From contig DATCMB010000020.1 in assembly GCA_036563615.1 (NCBI GenBank), positions 31,410 to 95,409 of the forward strand: 64,000 bases of DNA. Direction: 5' to 3'. The notes below the pieces were generated by a model. That model was not told the DNA's origin. It saw only the letters and a list, made by a program, of their open reading frames with translations, and made no database searches. The position numbers and the translations under genes are program-made. Below, one piece after another: positions 7,615-15,699 of this stretch (position 1 is its first letter; every line of letters begins with the position of its first letter). The DNA is from Candidatus Binatia bacterium. GTDB taxonomy: Bacteria; Desulfobacterota; Binatia; UBA12015.

Positions 7615-8412
7615 CCCGGTCCGGAACGTGAAGTAGCGGCCGAGGAACTCGCCCACGAGCACCGCCAGCGTCGCGATGTAGAAGAGCCCGGTCGCGGCCA
7701 TCGTCTGCGGGATGGCGAGCACGCGGCGGATCATCGCGGCGATGACCAGCGCCGCGAACGGACCCAGCACGAGGCGCAGCACGAGCAGCTCGAAGTGCGC
7801 GTCGAGCGCCGCGACGCCGGTGACGGCGCTGCCGGTGAGCAGCAGCCCGAACAGGATCGCCGCGAGCGCCCCGATCTCGACCCACAGCGTGCCGACGAAG
7901 TAGCGGAAGCAGCGGTGGAAGGGCTCGATCTCCATGCCGGGATCGATCAGGTACCAGTGCCCGATCAGCATGCCGGTGGTGACCGCGCCGAGCGCCGCCG
8001 CCGATGCGAGCGTGCTGAGCGTCGCGATGACGTGCAGCACCGGTCCGCCAAGAGTGAACAGGCTCCACGCGCTCGCCGCGAGCGCCGCCATTCCGATGAG
8101 CAGCGAGGCGGCGTAGAGCCGCGCGCGCAGCGCCATCGCCTCACCCCACAGGGTCGCCATGTAGAGCGCGAGCAAGACGACGAAGACGACCCACAAGAGC
8201 GCCTCGAGCGGACCGACGCCGCTCGCCGTGCGCGTCAGCCAGAGGTAGACCGTGCCGCCGCCGCCGACCAAGGCCGCGGTGAGGAACACGCCCGCGCTCG
8301 ACTTGTAGAAGCCGCGCTCGATCTCGTGAAACGGCGGCACCGCGAGCGACAGCAGACCGCCCACCGCGAGCTGGCAGAAGACGAGCAGGAAGCAGCGCGC
8401 GAAGAGCGTCAT
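7603..8412 (-). CDS. Polytopic membrane protein, unknown function
   Basis: This 269-residue protein is almost entirely hydrophobic, with about eight predicted spans, among them FCQLAVGGLLSLAV near the start, LEALLWVVFVVLLALYMATLW, and a C-terminal IATLAVLVGEFLGRYFTF. Charged loops carry histidines (PPFHEIERGFY and EPFHRCFRYF) that could be heme ligands. I do not recognise the family. It is convergent with the preceding small gene and divergent from the DsbA-like lipoprotein gene. Confidence 0.65.
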   Translation of the reverse strand: MTLFARCFLLVFCQLAVGGLLSLAVPPFHEIERGFYKSSAGVFLTAALVGGGGTVYLWLTRTASGVGPLEALLWVVFVVLLALYMATLWGEAMALRARLYAASLLIGMAALAASAWSLFTLGGPVLHVIATLSTLASAAALGAVTTGMLIGHWYLIDPGMEIEPFHRCFRYFVGTLWVEIGALAAILFGLLLTGSAVTGVAALDAHFELLVLRLVLGPFAALVIAAMIRRVLAIPQTMAATGLFYIATLAVLVGEFLGRYFTFRTGLPL

Positions 8413-8498
8413 CGGCGCGCGGATGCGGCTCGCGTTTGATGGCCTGCGAGGCCCGTGCGATCGTGGTGGGCTGAGTTCGCGAAAGGAGTGGACCCCGC

Positions 8499-9377
8499 AT
8501 GAATCATGTCGGGCTGCTTTACCGGATCACCACCTGTCTCGGCATCCTCGTTCTGATCACCGGCTGCGGCGGCTCGGACGCCGACGAGATCGAGGCGCTG
8601 CGCCGCGAGGTCGGCGAGGTCAAGCAGGCGCAGGAGGAGCTGAAGAGATCGCTCGCCGAGCTGCAGAACACGGTCGCCAACCTGCCGGGCGCGAAGTTCC
8701 TCGCGAACGCCAAGGCGGCGCAGTCGGGCGGAACGCAGGCCGCGGCGGCGAAGCCACCGGGAGCCCAGGCTCCGGCTGCTGCGCCGGCGCCGGCGCAGCA
8801 GGCCGCCGCGCAGAGCCCCGACGGCAGCAAGCGCGAGGCGGTCCGCCTGATCCCGATCGGCATGGCGCCCCGCAAGGGCAGCGAGTTTGCGCCCATCGTC
8901 GTCGTCCAGTTCGCCGACTTCCAGTGCCCGGACTGCAAGGCCGCGGTGAAGCTGTCCGACGAGCTGGTCGCCGCCTACCCGCGCGAGGTGCAGTTCGTCT
9001 TCAAGCACAACCCGCTGCCGCGGCACCGCGACGCCGAGCGCGCCGCCAAGGCGGCGTGGGCGGCGCACCAGCAGGGCAAGTTCTGGGAGATGCACGACGC
9101 GATCTTCGCGGGCGACATCGAGCGCATCGACGACGAGATGCTGCGCCGCTACGCGCAGCAGATCGGCCTCGACATGGCGCGCTTCGAGACCGACATGGCG
9201 TCGCCTGCGGCGGATCAGGCGGTCAAGGCCGACCGCAGGCTGGCGCTCGCGATGAAGGTCGGCGGCGTCCCGGTGTACTACGTCAACGGCCGTCGGGTGC
9301 TCGACCGCTCCCCGGCGGGCGTCCGCGCCAAGGTCGAGGAGCAGATCGCGCAGCGGAAGCAGCAGCCCGCGTCCTGA
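8499..9377 (+). CDS. DsbA-like thioredoxin-fold lipoprotein
   Basis: The 292-residue precursor has a signal peptide ending in a lipobox (LITGC, acylated Cys23), a coiled-coil-like segment at 28-60 and an alanine/proline-rich linker to about 110. A DsbA/thioredoxin domain follows, with active site CPDC at 143-146 and cis-proline Pro258 in GGVPVYYV. FVFKHNPLPRHRDAERAA and the GKFWEMHDAIF segment are typical of periplasmic DsbA-like oxidoreductases. It is probably anchored to a membrane facing the periplasm and makes or reshuffles disulfides. An AAAGGAG ribosome site lies before the start. Confidence 0.88.
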   Translation: MNHVGLLYRITTCLGILVLITGCGGSDADEIEALRREVGEVKQAQEELKRSLAELQNTVANLPGAKFLANAKAAQSGGTQAAAAKPPGAQAPAAAPAPAQQAAAQSPDGSKREAVRLIPIGMAPRKGSEFAPIVVVQFADFQCPDCKAAVKLSDELVAAYPREVQFVFKHNPLPRHRDAERAAKAAWAAHQQGKFWEMHDAIFAGDIERIDDEMLRRYAQQIGLDMARFETDMASPAADQAVKADRRLALAMKVGGVPVYYVNGRRVLDRSPAGVRAKVEEQIAQRKQQPAS

Positions 9378-9492
9378 GCGCCGCTCGCCGGCGCGTGTGG
9401 CCCCGGAACGTGCGAAAATCCGGCGCGTTTCGGCTGCGTCGCCTAACGGATCGTGCTAGCGTCTCCGATATCGCGGAAGCAGGGGGTGTCCG

Positions 9493-10035
9493 ATGGGCAA
9501 GCGGGTCGAGTCGCACGGGAAGGGCGTCGTCAAGCTGATCGCGGTCTGCCTGTGCGGCATTCTGGGGACGGCGGTGGCGGTGTCGCTCGCGGACGCGCGG
9601 ATGGTCGAGGCGGTGCCCGACTCCGCGGTGGTCTCGACCTCCACGGTGGTCGAGACCCGCGTGGTGGAACCCGTACCCGACTCCACCGAGGACAGCTCGT
9701 TCTCGGCCTACGGTCCGCCGATCGGCCTCAACGAGGTGCCCCCGGAGGAGGACGCGTTCGCAGCCCATCGTCCGATCGCGCCCGAGCCCTGGAACCGCGC
9801 CGTGAGCCTCGACCTCAGCCTGGGCTCGCTGCTCATCAACACGGTCTTCTTCCCGGTGAAGCTCGCCGTCGGCATCGTCGGTGCCGAGATCGGCGGCCTC
9901 GCGGGCGCGATGAACGGTGGCGATCAGGAAGCGGCGCGTGGCGTGTGGAACGTCACCACCGACGGCTCGTACTTCGTCACGCCGGCGGCGCTCGACGGAC
10001 GCGAGCAGTTCACGCTCGGCAGCGACGCTCCCTGA
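9493..10035 (+). CDS. Hypothetical exported or membrane-anchored protein
   Basis: This 180-residue protein has a basic N-terminus and a hydrophobic stretch (KLIAVCLCGILGTAVAVSLAD) that could be a signal peptide or anchor. A threonine/valine/proline-rich region includes VVETRVVEPVPDST, and a second weakly hydrophobic region around residues 105-140 contains GSLLINTVFFPVKLAVGIVGAEIGG. I recognise no family. A run AGGGGG seven bases before the ATG can serve as ribosome site. It stands alone between the lipoprotein and the opposite-strand gene at 10043. Confidence 0.6.
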   Translation: MGKRVESHGKGVVKLIAVCLCGILGTAVAVSLADARMVEAVPDSAVVSTSTVVETRVVEPVPDSTEDSSFSAYGPPIGLNEVPPEEDAFAAHRPIAPEPWNRAVSLDLSLGSLLINTVFFPVKLAVGIVGAEIGGLAGAMNGGDQEAARGVWNVTTDGSYFVTPAALDGREQFTLGSDAP

Positions 10036-10042
10036 GCGGGTC

Positions 10043-10840
10043 TCAGGTCGCGCTCGTCTCGACCTCGATCCCTAGCGTCACGAGCGCTTCGAGCAGTCCT
10101 GCGCGGTAGCTCGGCCAGCGTAGCGCGCTCGCGGCCCACCACTCGTCGTCCGCCTCCGCGGCGACGGCGACGCCGAACGGCCCGTCGAGCCGCTCGGTGA
10201 AGACCAGCAGGTCGCCCGACGCGGTGTCCTCGAGCAGTGCGCCGCGCAGGTCGGCGGTGTCGCGCACCAGCGCCACCTCCGAGCCGCAGCCGAGGAACGA
10301 CGGCGAGAGCGCGAGCGGCTCGGGTAGCCCCGAATCCGCGTCCTCCGGGGCTCCGGACGCTGGCCCGATGCCGGTTTCGCCGAACGCCGCAAGCTCCTTG
10401 GCGAGGTCCTCGGGGTGGACCAGCACCTCGCCCTCGCGCGCGCGTCGCCGCACCGCGCGGGCGACGTAGACCCGCGGCGGCAGCTCGTCCGGACGGACGA
10501 GCCCCGCGAACACCTCGAGCGCGAGATCGGCGGCGCGGCGTGGCTCGTGATCGGCGACGGCGCGGCGCAGCTCGCTCGCGGCGCCGTCGCGCAGCGCGGC
10601 GTCGATCGCGTCCTCGAGACGGCTCGCGAGCGACCGCAGGTGGTCGCAGTCTTCCTCGTTGGGGCGGCTCGTGTCGCCGTCGCGCAGCGCCCGGCGCACG
10701 CCGTTTCCGCGCCGTAGCGCTTCTCCGAGGATCTCGTCGGCCAGCGCCGCGGTGCGTTGCAATCGGTTCGCGATCGCGTGGCGATCGATCACCTGCTGCA
10801 GCAGATCGGCGAACGCTTCGTCGCGCTCGTGTACGGGCAT
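10043..10840 (-). CDS. Hypothetical cytoplasmic protein
   Basis: This 265-residue protein is soluble and acidic, with a mainly helical first half and a more beta-like C-terminal part (DLLVFTERLDGPFGVAVAAEADDEWW). No catalytic or binding motif is recognisable and there is no signal peptide. Base composition and codon use look like the neighbouring genes, and the frame is long with no better frame opposite, so I consider it a real gene of unknown function. Confidence 0.55.
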   Translation of the reverse strand: MPVHERDEAFADLLQQVIDRHAIANRLQRTAALADEILGEALRRGNGVRRALRDGDTSRPNEEDCDHLRSLASRLEDAIDAALRDGAASELRRAVADHEPRRAADLALEVFAGLVRPDELPPRVYVARAVRRRAREGEVLVHPEDLAKELAAFGETGIGPASGAPEDADSGLPEPLALSPSFLGCGSEVALVRDTADLRGALLEDTASGDLLVFTERLDGPFGVAVAAEADDEWWAASALRWPSYRAGLLEALVTLGIEVETSAT

Positions 10841-10880
10841 GCTGCGAGCGTAGCAGGCGGACGCACCGTCCGCGCCCGGC

Positions 10881-10910
10881 TTTACGCCTTTCCGAGCGGA
10901 CTGCTAGAGA
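10881..10910 (+). promoter_or_regulatory. Candidate promoter with near-leaderless start
   Basis: TTTACG (10881-10886), an 18-base spacer and TAGAGA (10905-10910) lie only 11 bases before the ATG at 10922. No ribosome site is present, so the transcript would have almost no leader. Confidence 0.35.
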
Positions 10911-10921
10911 TCGACTTCGTC

Positions 10922-11530
10922 ATGCCTCGCACCGTGCGTCGGACCACCATTCCCGAGGTTCTCGAGGTCGCGCTCGAGCTCGAGCGCAAGACCATGGAGC
11001 TCTACGCGGAGTTCGTCCGGCTGTTCCGGGACGACGAAGAGCTGCGCCAGTTCTGGTTCAACATGGCCCGCCACGAGGCGGGACACTGCGGCGCGCTCAT
11101 GCTGGTCGAGTGCATTCTGCGCAACGACCCCGATCTCGGCGGCGAGACCAAGGTGCTGTTCGACACCTCGACCGGCATCCGCTTGCGCTCGCTGCTCGCG
11201 GGGTACCGCCGCGAGCTGCGTCGTGGGATCACGCGCGAGCGGGCGTTCGAGATGGCGGTCGACCTCGAGAGCTCGGAGCTCGAGGACGTCGTCGTCGACC
11301 TGTTGCAGGTGGTGCAGGATCCGAGCTGGCGCGATCAGGCCGTCAAGATGTTGATTCACGACCTGAGCGACATGAGCTACATGATCGAGCGCCACACCAA
11401 GGACGAGCGCCTGCTGGCGCGCGCCGATGCGCTCGTCGAGCGTCGCATCGGTCGCACCGGCACGACGAGCGCCGCGGCGAACCGGGCCGCAGCGCGACGC
11501 GCGGGGAGCGGCAGCTCCCGCCGACGCTGA
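10922..11530 (+). CDS. Ferritin-like / rubrerythrin-type helical protein
   Basis: The 202-residue protein shows the four-helix pattern of rubrerythrin-like proteins: helix 1 with ELERKTMELYAEF, helix 2 with ARHEAGHCGAL (the E-x-x-H di-iron motif), helix 3 with DLESSELEDVV, and helix 4 with DLSDMSYMIERH. The second E-x-x-H is only partly preserved, so iron binding may differ from the classical site. A basic tail (RRAGSGSSRRR) ends the protein. The ATG at 10922 is chosen because it matches the family N-terminus and a promoter lies just before it. Confidence 0.7.
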   Translation: MPRTVRRTTIPEVLEVALELERKTMELYAEFVRLFRDDEELRQFWFNMARHEAGHCGALMLVECILRNDPDLGGETKVLFDTSTGIRLRSLLAGYRRELRRGITRERAFEMAVDLESSELEDVVVDLLQVVQDPSWRDQAVKMLIHDLSDMSYMIERHTKDERLLARADALVERRIGRTGTTSAAANRAAARRAGSGSSRRR

Positions 11531-11686
11531 TCCGCGACCGACGCCGATCAGCTGGGACGACGAGCCAAGCCCGCGCGTGGTCGGCGCCGAGCGCGGCGTC
11601 CGCCGAGCGACGCGTCCGACGATCGTCGCGACGCGCTTGCGTTCCGGGTCTTGAACCCCGTTCGCGCCGACTTAGTTTTTGACGCG

Positions 11687-11848
11687 ATGGAACCGCAAGT
11701 CACGGAGCGCGACGTCGCGATGCTTTTGCTGAACGAGGACGCGCTGCTCGCTCTGGGCGCCGTGCTCGGCTGGAAGGCGAGGGCAGCGCTCGAGGGCTCG
11801 TTGCGAGACGAGGATCTCGCACGCGCCGCCGGAACGCTGCCCGCCTAA
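11687..11848 (+). CDS. Small hypothetical protein
   Basis: This 53-residue frame begins MEPQVTERDVAMLLLNEDALL and looks like two short amphipathic helices. It has a possible promoter TTGAAC-16-TAGTTT (11651-11678) and starts within about two bases of the predicted transcription start. No family is recognised. It faces the XRE regulator gene head to tail on opposite strands. The short length makes this a weak call. Confidence 0.35.
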   Translation: MEPQVTERDVAMLLLNEDALLALGAVLGWKARAALEGSLRDEDLARAAGTLPA

Positions 11849-11866
11849 CCCATTCGGGCGCGGCGC

Positions 11867-12103
11867 TCAGCTGTCCGAGCGCGGCCCGTTGGTCTGATCG
11901 CGCGGCGTCGGCTCGACGAAGATTCCGTGGTTGCTGGCGAGACGCGCGATGGTCGCGCGAGCGAGCTTGCTCGGCTCGGAGTGACCATTCTCCCAACGGT
12001 TGACCGTGCTCACGGTGATACCCAGGGCGTGTGCGAACTCCTCCTGGGTCATCGAAAGCTTGTTGCGCATGTCCCGAATGGAAAGTCCCGTGCTCTTCGA
12101 CAT
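11867..12103 (-). CDS. XRE-family helix-turn-helix regulator
   Basis: The 78-residue protein is a single Cro/C1-type HTH: IRDMRNKLSMTQEEFAHALGI and VSTVNRWENGHSEPS give the classical helix 2-turn-helix 3 with conserved Q (TQEEFA) and W-E-N-G. No partner domain is attached. The frame opens 75 bases earlier, but the inner ATG at 12103 has a perfect AGGAGG site and yields the usual family length. The gene is divergent from the mevalonate operon, separated by about 400 bases with two dyads, so it may regulate itself and possibly that operon. Confidence 0.82.
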   Translation of the reverse strand: MSKSTGLSIRDMRNKLSMTQEEFAHALGITVSTVNRWENGHSEPSKLARATIARLASNHGIFVEPTPRDQTNGPRSDS

Positions 12104-12506
12104 CGTGGAAATTGCCTCCTGATCCACCCTCACGGGCGGCTCTTCCCGGTGGACGCGCCTGGGCAGCTGTTTGTTCAAACGCCACGGCGAATCCGCACGC
12201 GTTTCCCGAAAGCAATCGACGTGCCCCTGGGCACGCGAAAAGACCCGGATTTTGCGTGGGTCGGAAGGGGCCGCGGCGCGACGCGAGCGACAATCGAGTG
12301 ACGCGCTAAGGCGTTTCTCGACGCTGCCGTAGCGCTCGCGACGCGGTGCGCTCGTGGATTCTCCTTGCGCGGCGAGCGCGAGACCTCGGGTCCACGTGGC
12401 GACGCGAGGCCACGGCTGGCGCCCGCACGTCCCGCTCGCTACCTCGTGCGGAGGGGAACGCGGGGTGCGGGGTTCAAGGGACGGTACGACTCGAGCTCAC
12501 GGCGGC
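12104..12506. promoter_or_regulatory. Divergent intergenic region with two dyads
   Basis: This 403-base gap separates the XRE gene from the mevalonate operon. It holds two inverted repeats: GTTTG-TT-CAAAC at 12169-12180, about 66 bases before the XRE start, and CGTGCCC-CT-GGGCACG at 12220-12235. Both are plausible operators for a dimeric HTH protein. I see no convincing promoter boxes and no small gene in the rest of the gap. Confidence 0.4.
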
Positions 12507-13532
12507 ATGGCAGAAACGAGCACGCCGGGCGCCAATCACGCGACGGCCACGGCGCTGGCGCGCGCCAACGTCGCCCTGGTGAAGTACTGGGGCAAGCGTG
12601 ACGAGAAGCGGAACCTGCCCGCCGTCGGCAGCATCTCGTTGACGCTCGACGGCCTCAAGGCCGTCGCCAGCGTGACGCTCGCGAGCCCGGGGACGCGTCC
12701 CCGGTTCCGCCACGGCGGCGCCGAGGTGACGGGTGTCGCCGGCGAGCGGATGGCGCGCTTTCTCGATCGACTGACCGGCGAGAGCGCGAAGGTCGAAGCC
12801 TGCGTCGACGTCGAGGCGAGCTTTCCGGTCGGCGCCGGGCTCGCGTCGTCAGCGGCGATCTACTGCGCCGTCACCGCGGCGACGCTGTCGGCGCTCGACC
12901 GTCGCGTCGACCTCGTGACGCTGTCCGGCCTCGCGCGCGAGGGATCCGGCTCCGCCGCGCGCTCGGTGTTCGGCGGCTTCGTCGAGTGGCGCCGCGGCGA
13001 GGCCGAGGACGGCAGCGACTCGACGGCCTACCAGCTCCTGCCCGAGTCGGCCTGGGACGTCGCGATGCTGGTCGCGATCACCAGCGAGGCGATGAAGCGC
13101 ACGGCGTCGCGCGACGCGATGGCGCACGTCGCCGCGACCTCGCCGCTCTACCGCGGCTGGCTCGACGCGCAGGAAGAGGACCTCGCCGCGATGCGGCGTG
13201 CGATCGCCGAGCGCGACCTCGAGACGGTCGGCCGGATCGCCGAGGAGAACTGCCTGCGCATGCACGCGACGTCGTTCGCCGCGCGGCCGCCGGTCTTCTT
13301 CTGGTCGCCTGCGACGCTCGCCGCGATGGACGCGGTGCGGCGCACGCGCGACGAGGGCATCGGCTGCTGGTTCACGATCGACGCCGGGCCGCAGGTGAAG
13401 GTGCTGTGCGCCGCGCGCGACGCCGACGCCGTCGCCGAGCGTCTGCGCGCCGTGCCCGGGGTGCTGCGCGTCCTGCGCTGCGCGCCCGGAGCGGGCGTGG
13501 AGATGAAGCAGGGCGCCGCTCCATGGAGGTGA
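12507..13532 (+). CDS. mvaD: Diphosphomevalonate decarboxylase
   Basis: This 341-residue GHMP-fold enzyme turns mevalonate diphosphate into isopentenyl diphosphate with ATP. It has ANVALVKYWGKR (residues 20-31), the ATP loop GLASSAA (111-117), SGSAARS (147-153) for the phosphate, and catalytic Asp292 in TIDAGPQ. It opens a five-gene mevalonate cluster, and the next start lies inside its last codons. The ATG at 12507 is taken as the start because the family motif begins about 20 residues later; the long upstream open frame has no family homology that I can see. Confidence 0.93.
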   Translation: MAETSTPGANHATATALARANVALVKYWGKRDEKRNLPAVGSISLTLDGLKAVASVTLASPGTRPRFRHGGAEVTGVAGERMARFLDRLTGESAKVEACVDVEASFPVGAGLASSAAIYCAVTAATLSALDRRVDLVTLSGLAREGSGSAARSVFGGFVEWRRGEAEDGSDSTAYQLLPESAWDVAMLVAITSEAMKRTASRDAMAHVAATSPLYRGWLDAQEEDLAAMRRAIAERDLETVGRIAEENCLRMHATSFAARPPVFFWSPATLAAMDAVRRTRDEGIGCWFTIDAGPQVKVLCAARDADAVAERLRAVPGVLRVLRCAPGAGVEMKQGAAPWR

Positions 13533-14602
13533 CGGTGTCGGCGCCGGGAAAGCTGTTCGTGACCGGCGAGTACGGCGTGGTCGCGGGCGGCCCCGCTGTC
13601 GTCGCGGCGGTGTCGCGGCGCTTGCGCGTGCGGGCACGCGCGCGTCGCGGATCCGGCCACGTGTACGTGCGCCGCGGCGCGGAGTCCGTCCGCTGCTCGT
13701 TCGCGACCGAGCGCTTCGACGATCTTCCCGCCGACGTGCGCTTCGTCGCCGGCGCCGCCGTCGTCGCGGCGCGGACGCTCGAGCTGCGCGAGGTCGACGT
13801 CGAGATCGACACCGAGAGCGAGCTCGATCGGGGCACGGAGAAGACCGGGCTGGGCGGCAGCGCCGCGGTCAGCGCCGCGACGGTGGCGGCGCTGCACGCG
13901 CTCGCCGGGCGTCGCCTCGACGACGAGCGTGGCGCGCGCGAGCGCGCCGCCACCGCGGTGTACGCGCACCGTCTGGTTCAGGGCGGCGGCTCGGGCGCGG
14001 ACGTCGTCTGCTGCACCGTGGGCGGCCTCGTCTGGACCGCGGGGCTCGACGGACGCGACGTGCCGCGCGACGTGAGCGACTGCGTGCGACGCGTGCGCGA
14101 GACGCCGCCGCCGCGCTTCACCCACCTCACGCTTCCGAATGAGTTCGCGCTCGAGATGGTCGCGACCGGCACCGCGTGCGCGACCGGACCGCGCGTCGCG
14201 CGCTTCGTCGCGAAGCTCTCGGAAGACGAGACGAGCGCCGCGTCGCTCCGCGCCTGGACGGCCGGCATGGCGGCGGCGGTCGACGCTTTCCGCGACGGCT
14301 GCGCGAGCGGCGATCCCGCGCGAGTGCTCGGGGCGCTGCACGCCGCTGGGCGGCTGCTCGAGCGGCTCGGTGCGGTCACGTCGATCCGGATCTTCAATCC
14401 AGCATTGCGCCGCGCGAGCGCCGTCGGGCGTGCGCTCGGCGCGGTCGTGAAGCCGTCGGGAGCCGGCGGCGGCGACTGCGCGATCGCGATCGTGCCGGAC
14501 GGCCTGCGCGAGCGTCTGCGCGCCGCCTGGCGCGAGGCCGGTTTGCAGCCGCTCGACGCGACGCTCGACACCGACGGCGCACGGCTCGAGGAGACACGAT
14601 GA
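13523..14602 (+). CDS. Phosphomevalonate kinase (ERG8-like GHMP kinase)
   Basis: This 359-residue GHMP kinase opens with SAPGKLFVTGEYGVVAGGPA, has the ATP loop KTGLGGSAAVSAA, the GSGADVVCCTVGG segment and the C-terminal KPSGAGGGDCAIAI motif. These match the eukaryote-type phosphomevalonate kinase that makes mevalonate diphosphate, the substrate of the preceding gene's product. It overlaps mvaD by 10 bases and the isomerase by 4, so translation is coupled. Its place between two sure mevalonate genes supports the assignment over other GHMP kinases. Confidence 0.88.
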   Translation: MEVTVSAPGKLFVTGEYGVVAGGPAVVAAVSRRLRVRARARRGSGHVYVRRGAESVRCSFATERFDDLPADVRFVAGAAVVAARTLELREVDVEIDTESELDRGTEKTGLGGSAAVSAATVAALHALAGRRLDDERGARERAATAVYAHRLVQGGGSGADVVCCTVGGLVWTAGLDGRDVPRDVSDCVRRVRETPPPRFTHLTLPNEFALEMVATGTACATGPRVARFVAKLSEDETSAASLRAWTAGMAAAVDAFRDGCASGDPARVLGALHAAGRLLERLGAVTSIRIFNPALRRASAVGRALGAVVKPSGAGGGDCAIAIVPDGLRERLRAAWREAGLQPLDATLDTDGARLEETR

Positions 14603-15699
14603 GACATCGCGGCGAGGCGAAGGCGGTCGCGCACGACGACGTGGCGGCGCGCAAGCAATCGCACCTCGACCTGTGCATACGCGAGGACGTCGAGGCGGCG
14701 GAGAAGAGCACGCTGTTCGAGCAGGTCGAGCTGGTGCACGACGCGCTCCCCGATCTCGCGGTCGACGACATCGACCTGCGCACCCGCTGGCTCGGCAAGG
14801 AGCTCGCGGCGCCGCTGGTCATCACCGGGATGACCGGCGGCACCGAGGAAGCGTTCGCGGTCAACCGCGACCTCGCGCGCATCGCCGAGGAGACGCGCAT
14901 CGCGTTCGGTCTCGGTAGCCAGCGCGCGATGCACAAGCGACCCGAGTCGGCGTGGACGTACCGGATTCGCGAGTTCGCGCCGACGACCGTGCTGCTCGCC
15001 AACATCGGCCTCGCGCAGGCGCGGGAGATGACCGCGAAGGAGCTCGAGCCGCTGATCGCCGCGATCTCCGCGGACGCGCTCTGCCTCCACCTGAACGTCG
15101 CGCAGGAGCTGATCCAGCCCGAGGGCGACCGCGACTTCCGCGACGGCACGCGGACCTTCCGCCGCCTGTGTCGCGAGCTCGAGGTCCCGATCGTCGCCAA
15201 GGAAACGGGCTGCGGCGTGTCGCGCGAGGTGGCGCTCCGCCTGCGCGCGGCGGGCGTCAAGCACATCGACGTGTCGGGCGCCGGCGGGACATCGTGGGTG
15301 CGCATCGAGGCGCTGCGCACGCCGCGGGGCTCGAGCCTCGGCGACCTGTACCGCGACTGGGGCATCCCGACGGCGGCGAGCCTGCTGCAGCTGCGCGGGA
15401 TCGGCGTGCAGACGATCGCGAGCGGCGGCATCCGCGACGGCCTCGACGCGGCGAAGGCGATCGCGCTCGGTGCGAGCCTGGTCGGCTTCGCGCTGCCGGT
15501 CTACCAGGCGTACCGCGAGGGCGGGGCGGAGGCGGCGCGCGCCTTCATCGACGGCGTGATCGCGGGGCTGCGCATGGCCATGCTGCTCACGGGCAGCCGC
15601 ACGCTCGCGGATCTGCGTCGCGCGCCGACGGTCATCGGTCCGACGCTCGAGCGCTGGCAACCCGGTCGCCGCCCGCTGAGACGGAGGAGAGGATCGTGA
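14599..15699 (+). CDS. fni: Type II isopentenyl-diphosphate isomerase
   Basis: This 366-residue FMN- and NADPH-dependent enzyme interconverts isopentenyl and dimethylallyl diphosphate. It has the N-terminal RKQSHL motif, AAPLVITGMTGG, HLNVAQELIQPEGDRDF, and the C-terminal FMN-phosphate segment TIASGGIRDGLDAAKAIALGA. It starts on an ATGA overlap with the kinase and ends on a GTGA overlap with HMG-CoA reductase. It is unrelated to the Nudix type I enzyme and is common where the mevalonate pathway is used. Confidence 0.94.
   Translation: MRHRGEAKAVAHDDVAARKQSHLDLCIREDVEAAEKSTLFEQVELVHDALPDLAVDDIDLRTRWLGKELAAPLVITGMTGGTEEAFAVNRDLARIAEETRIAFGLGSQRAMHKRPESAWTYRIREFAPTTVLLANIGLAQAREMTAKELEPLIAAISADALCLHLNVAQELIQPEGDRDFRDGTRTFRRLCRELEVPIVAKETGCGVSREVALRLRAAGVKHIDVSGAGGTSWVRIEALRTPRGSSLGDLYRDWGIPTAASLLQLRGIGVQTIASGGIRDGLDAAKAIALGASLVGFALPVYQAYREGGAEAARAFIDGVIAGLRMAMLLTGSRTLADLRRAPTVIGPTLERWQPGRRPLRRRRGS

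Noticed and set aside
12460..12500. tRNA-like GGTTCAAG string before mvaD
   Set aside because: No acceptor stem, anticodon arm or matching T arm can be drawn around it.
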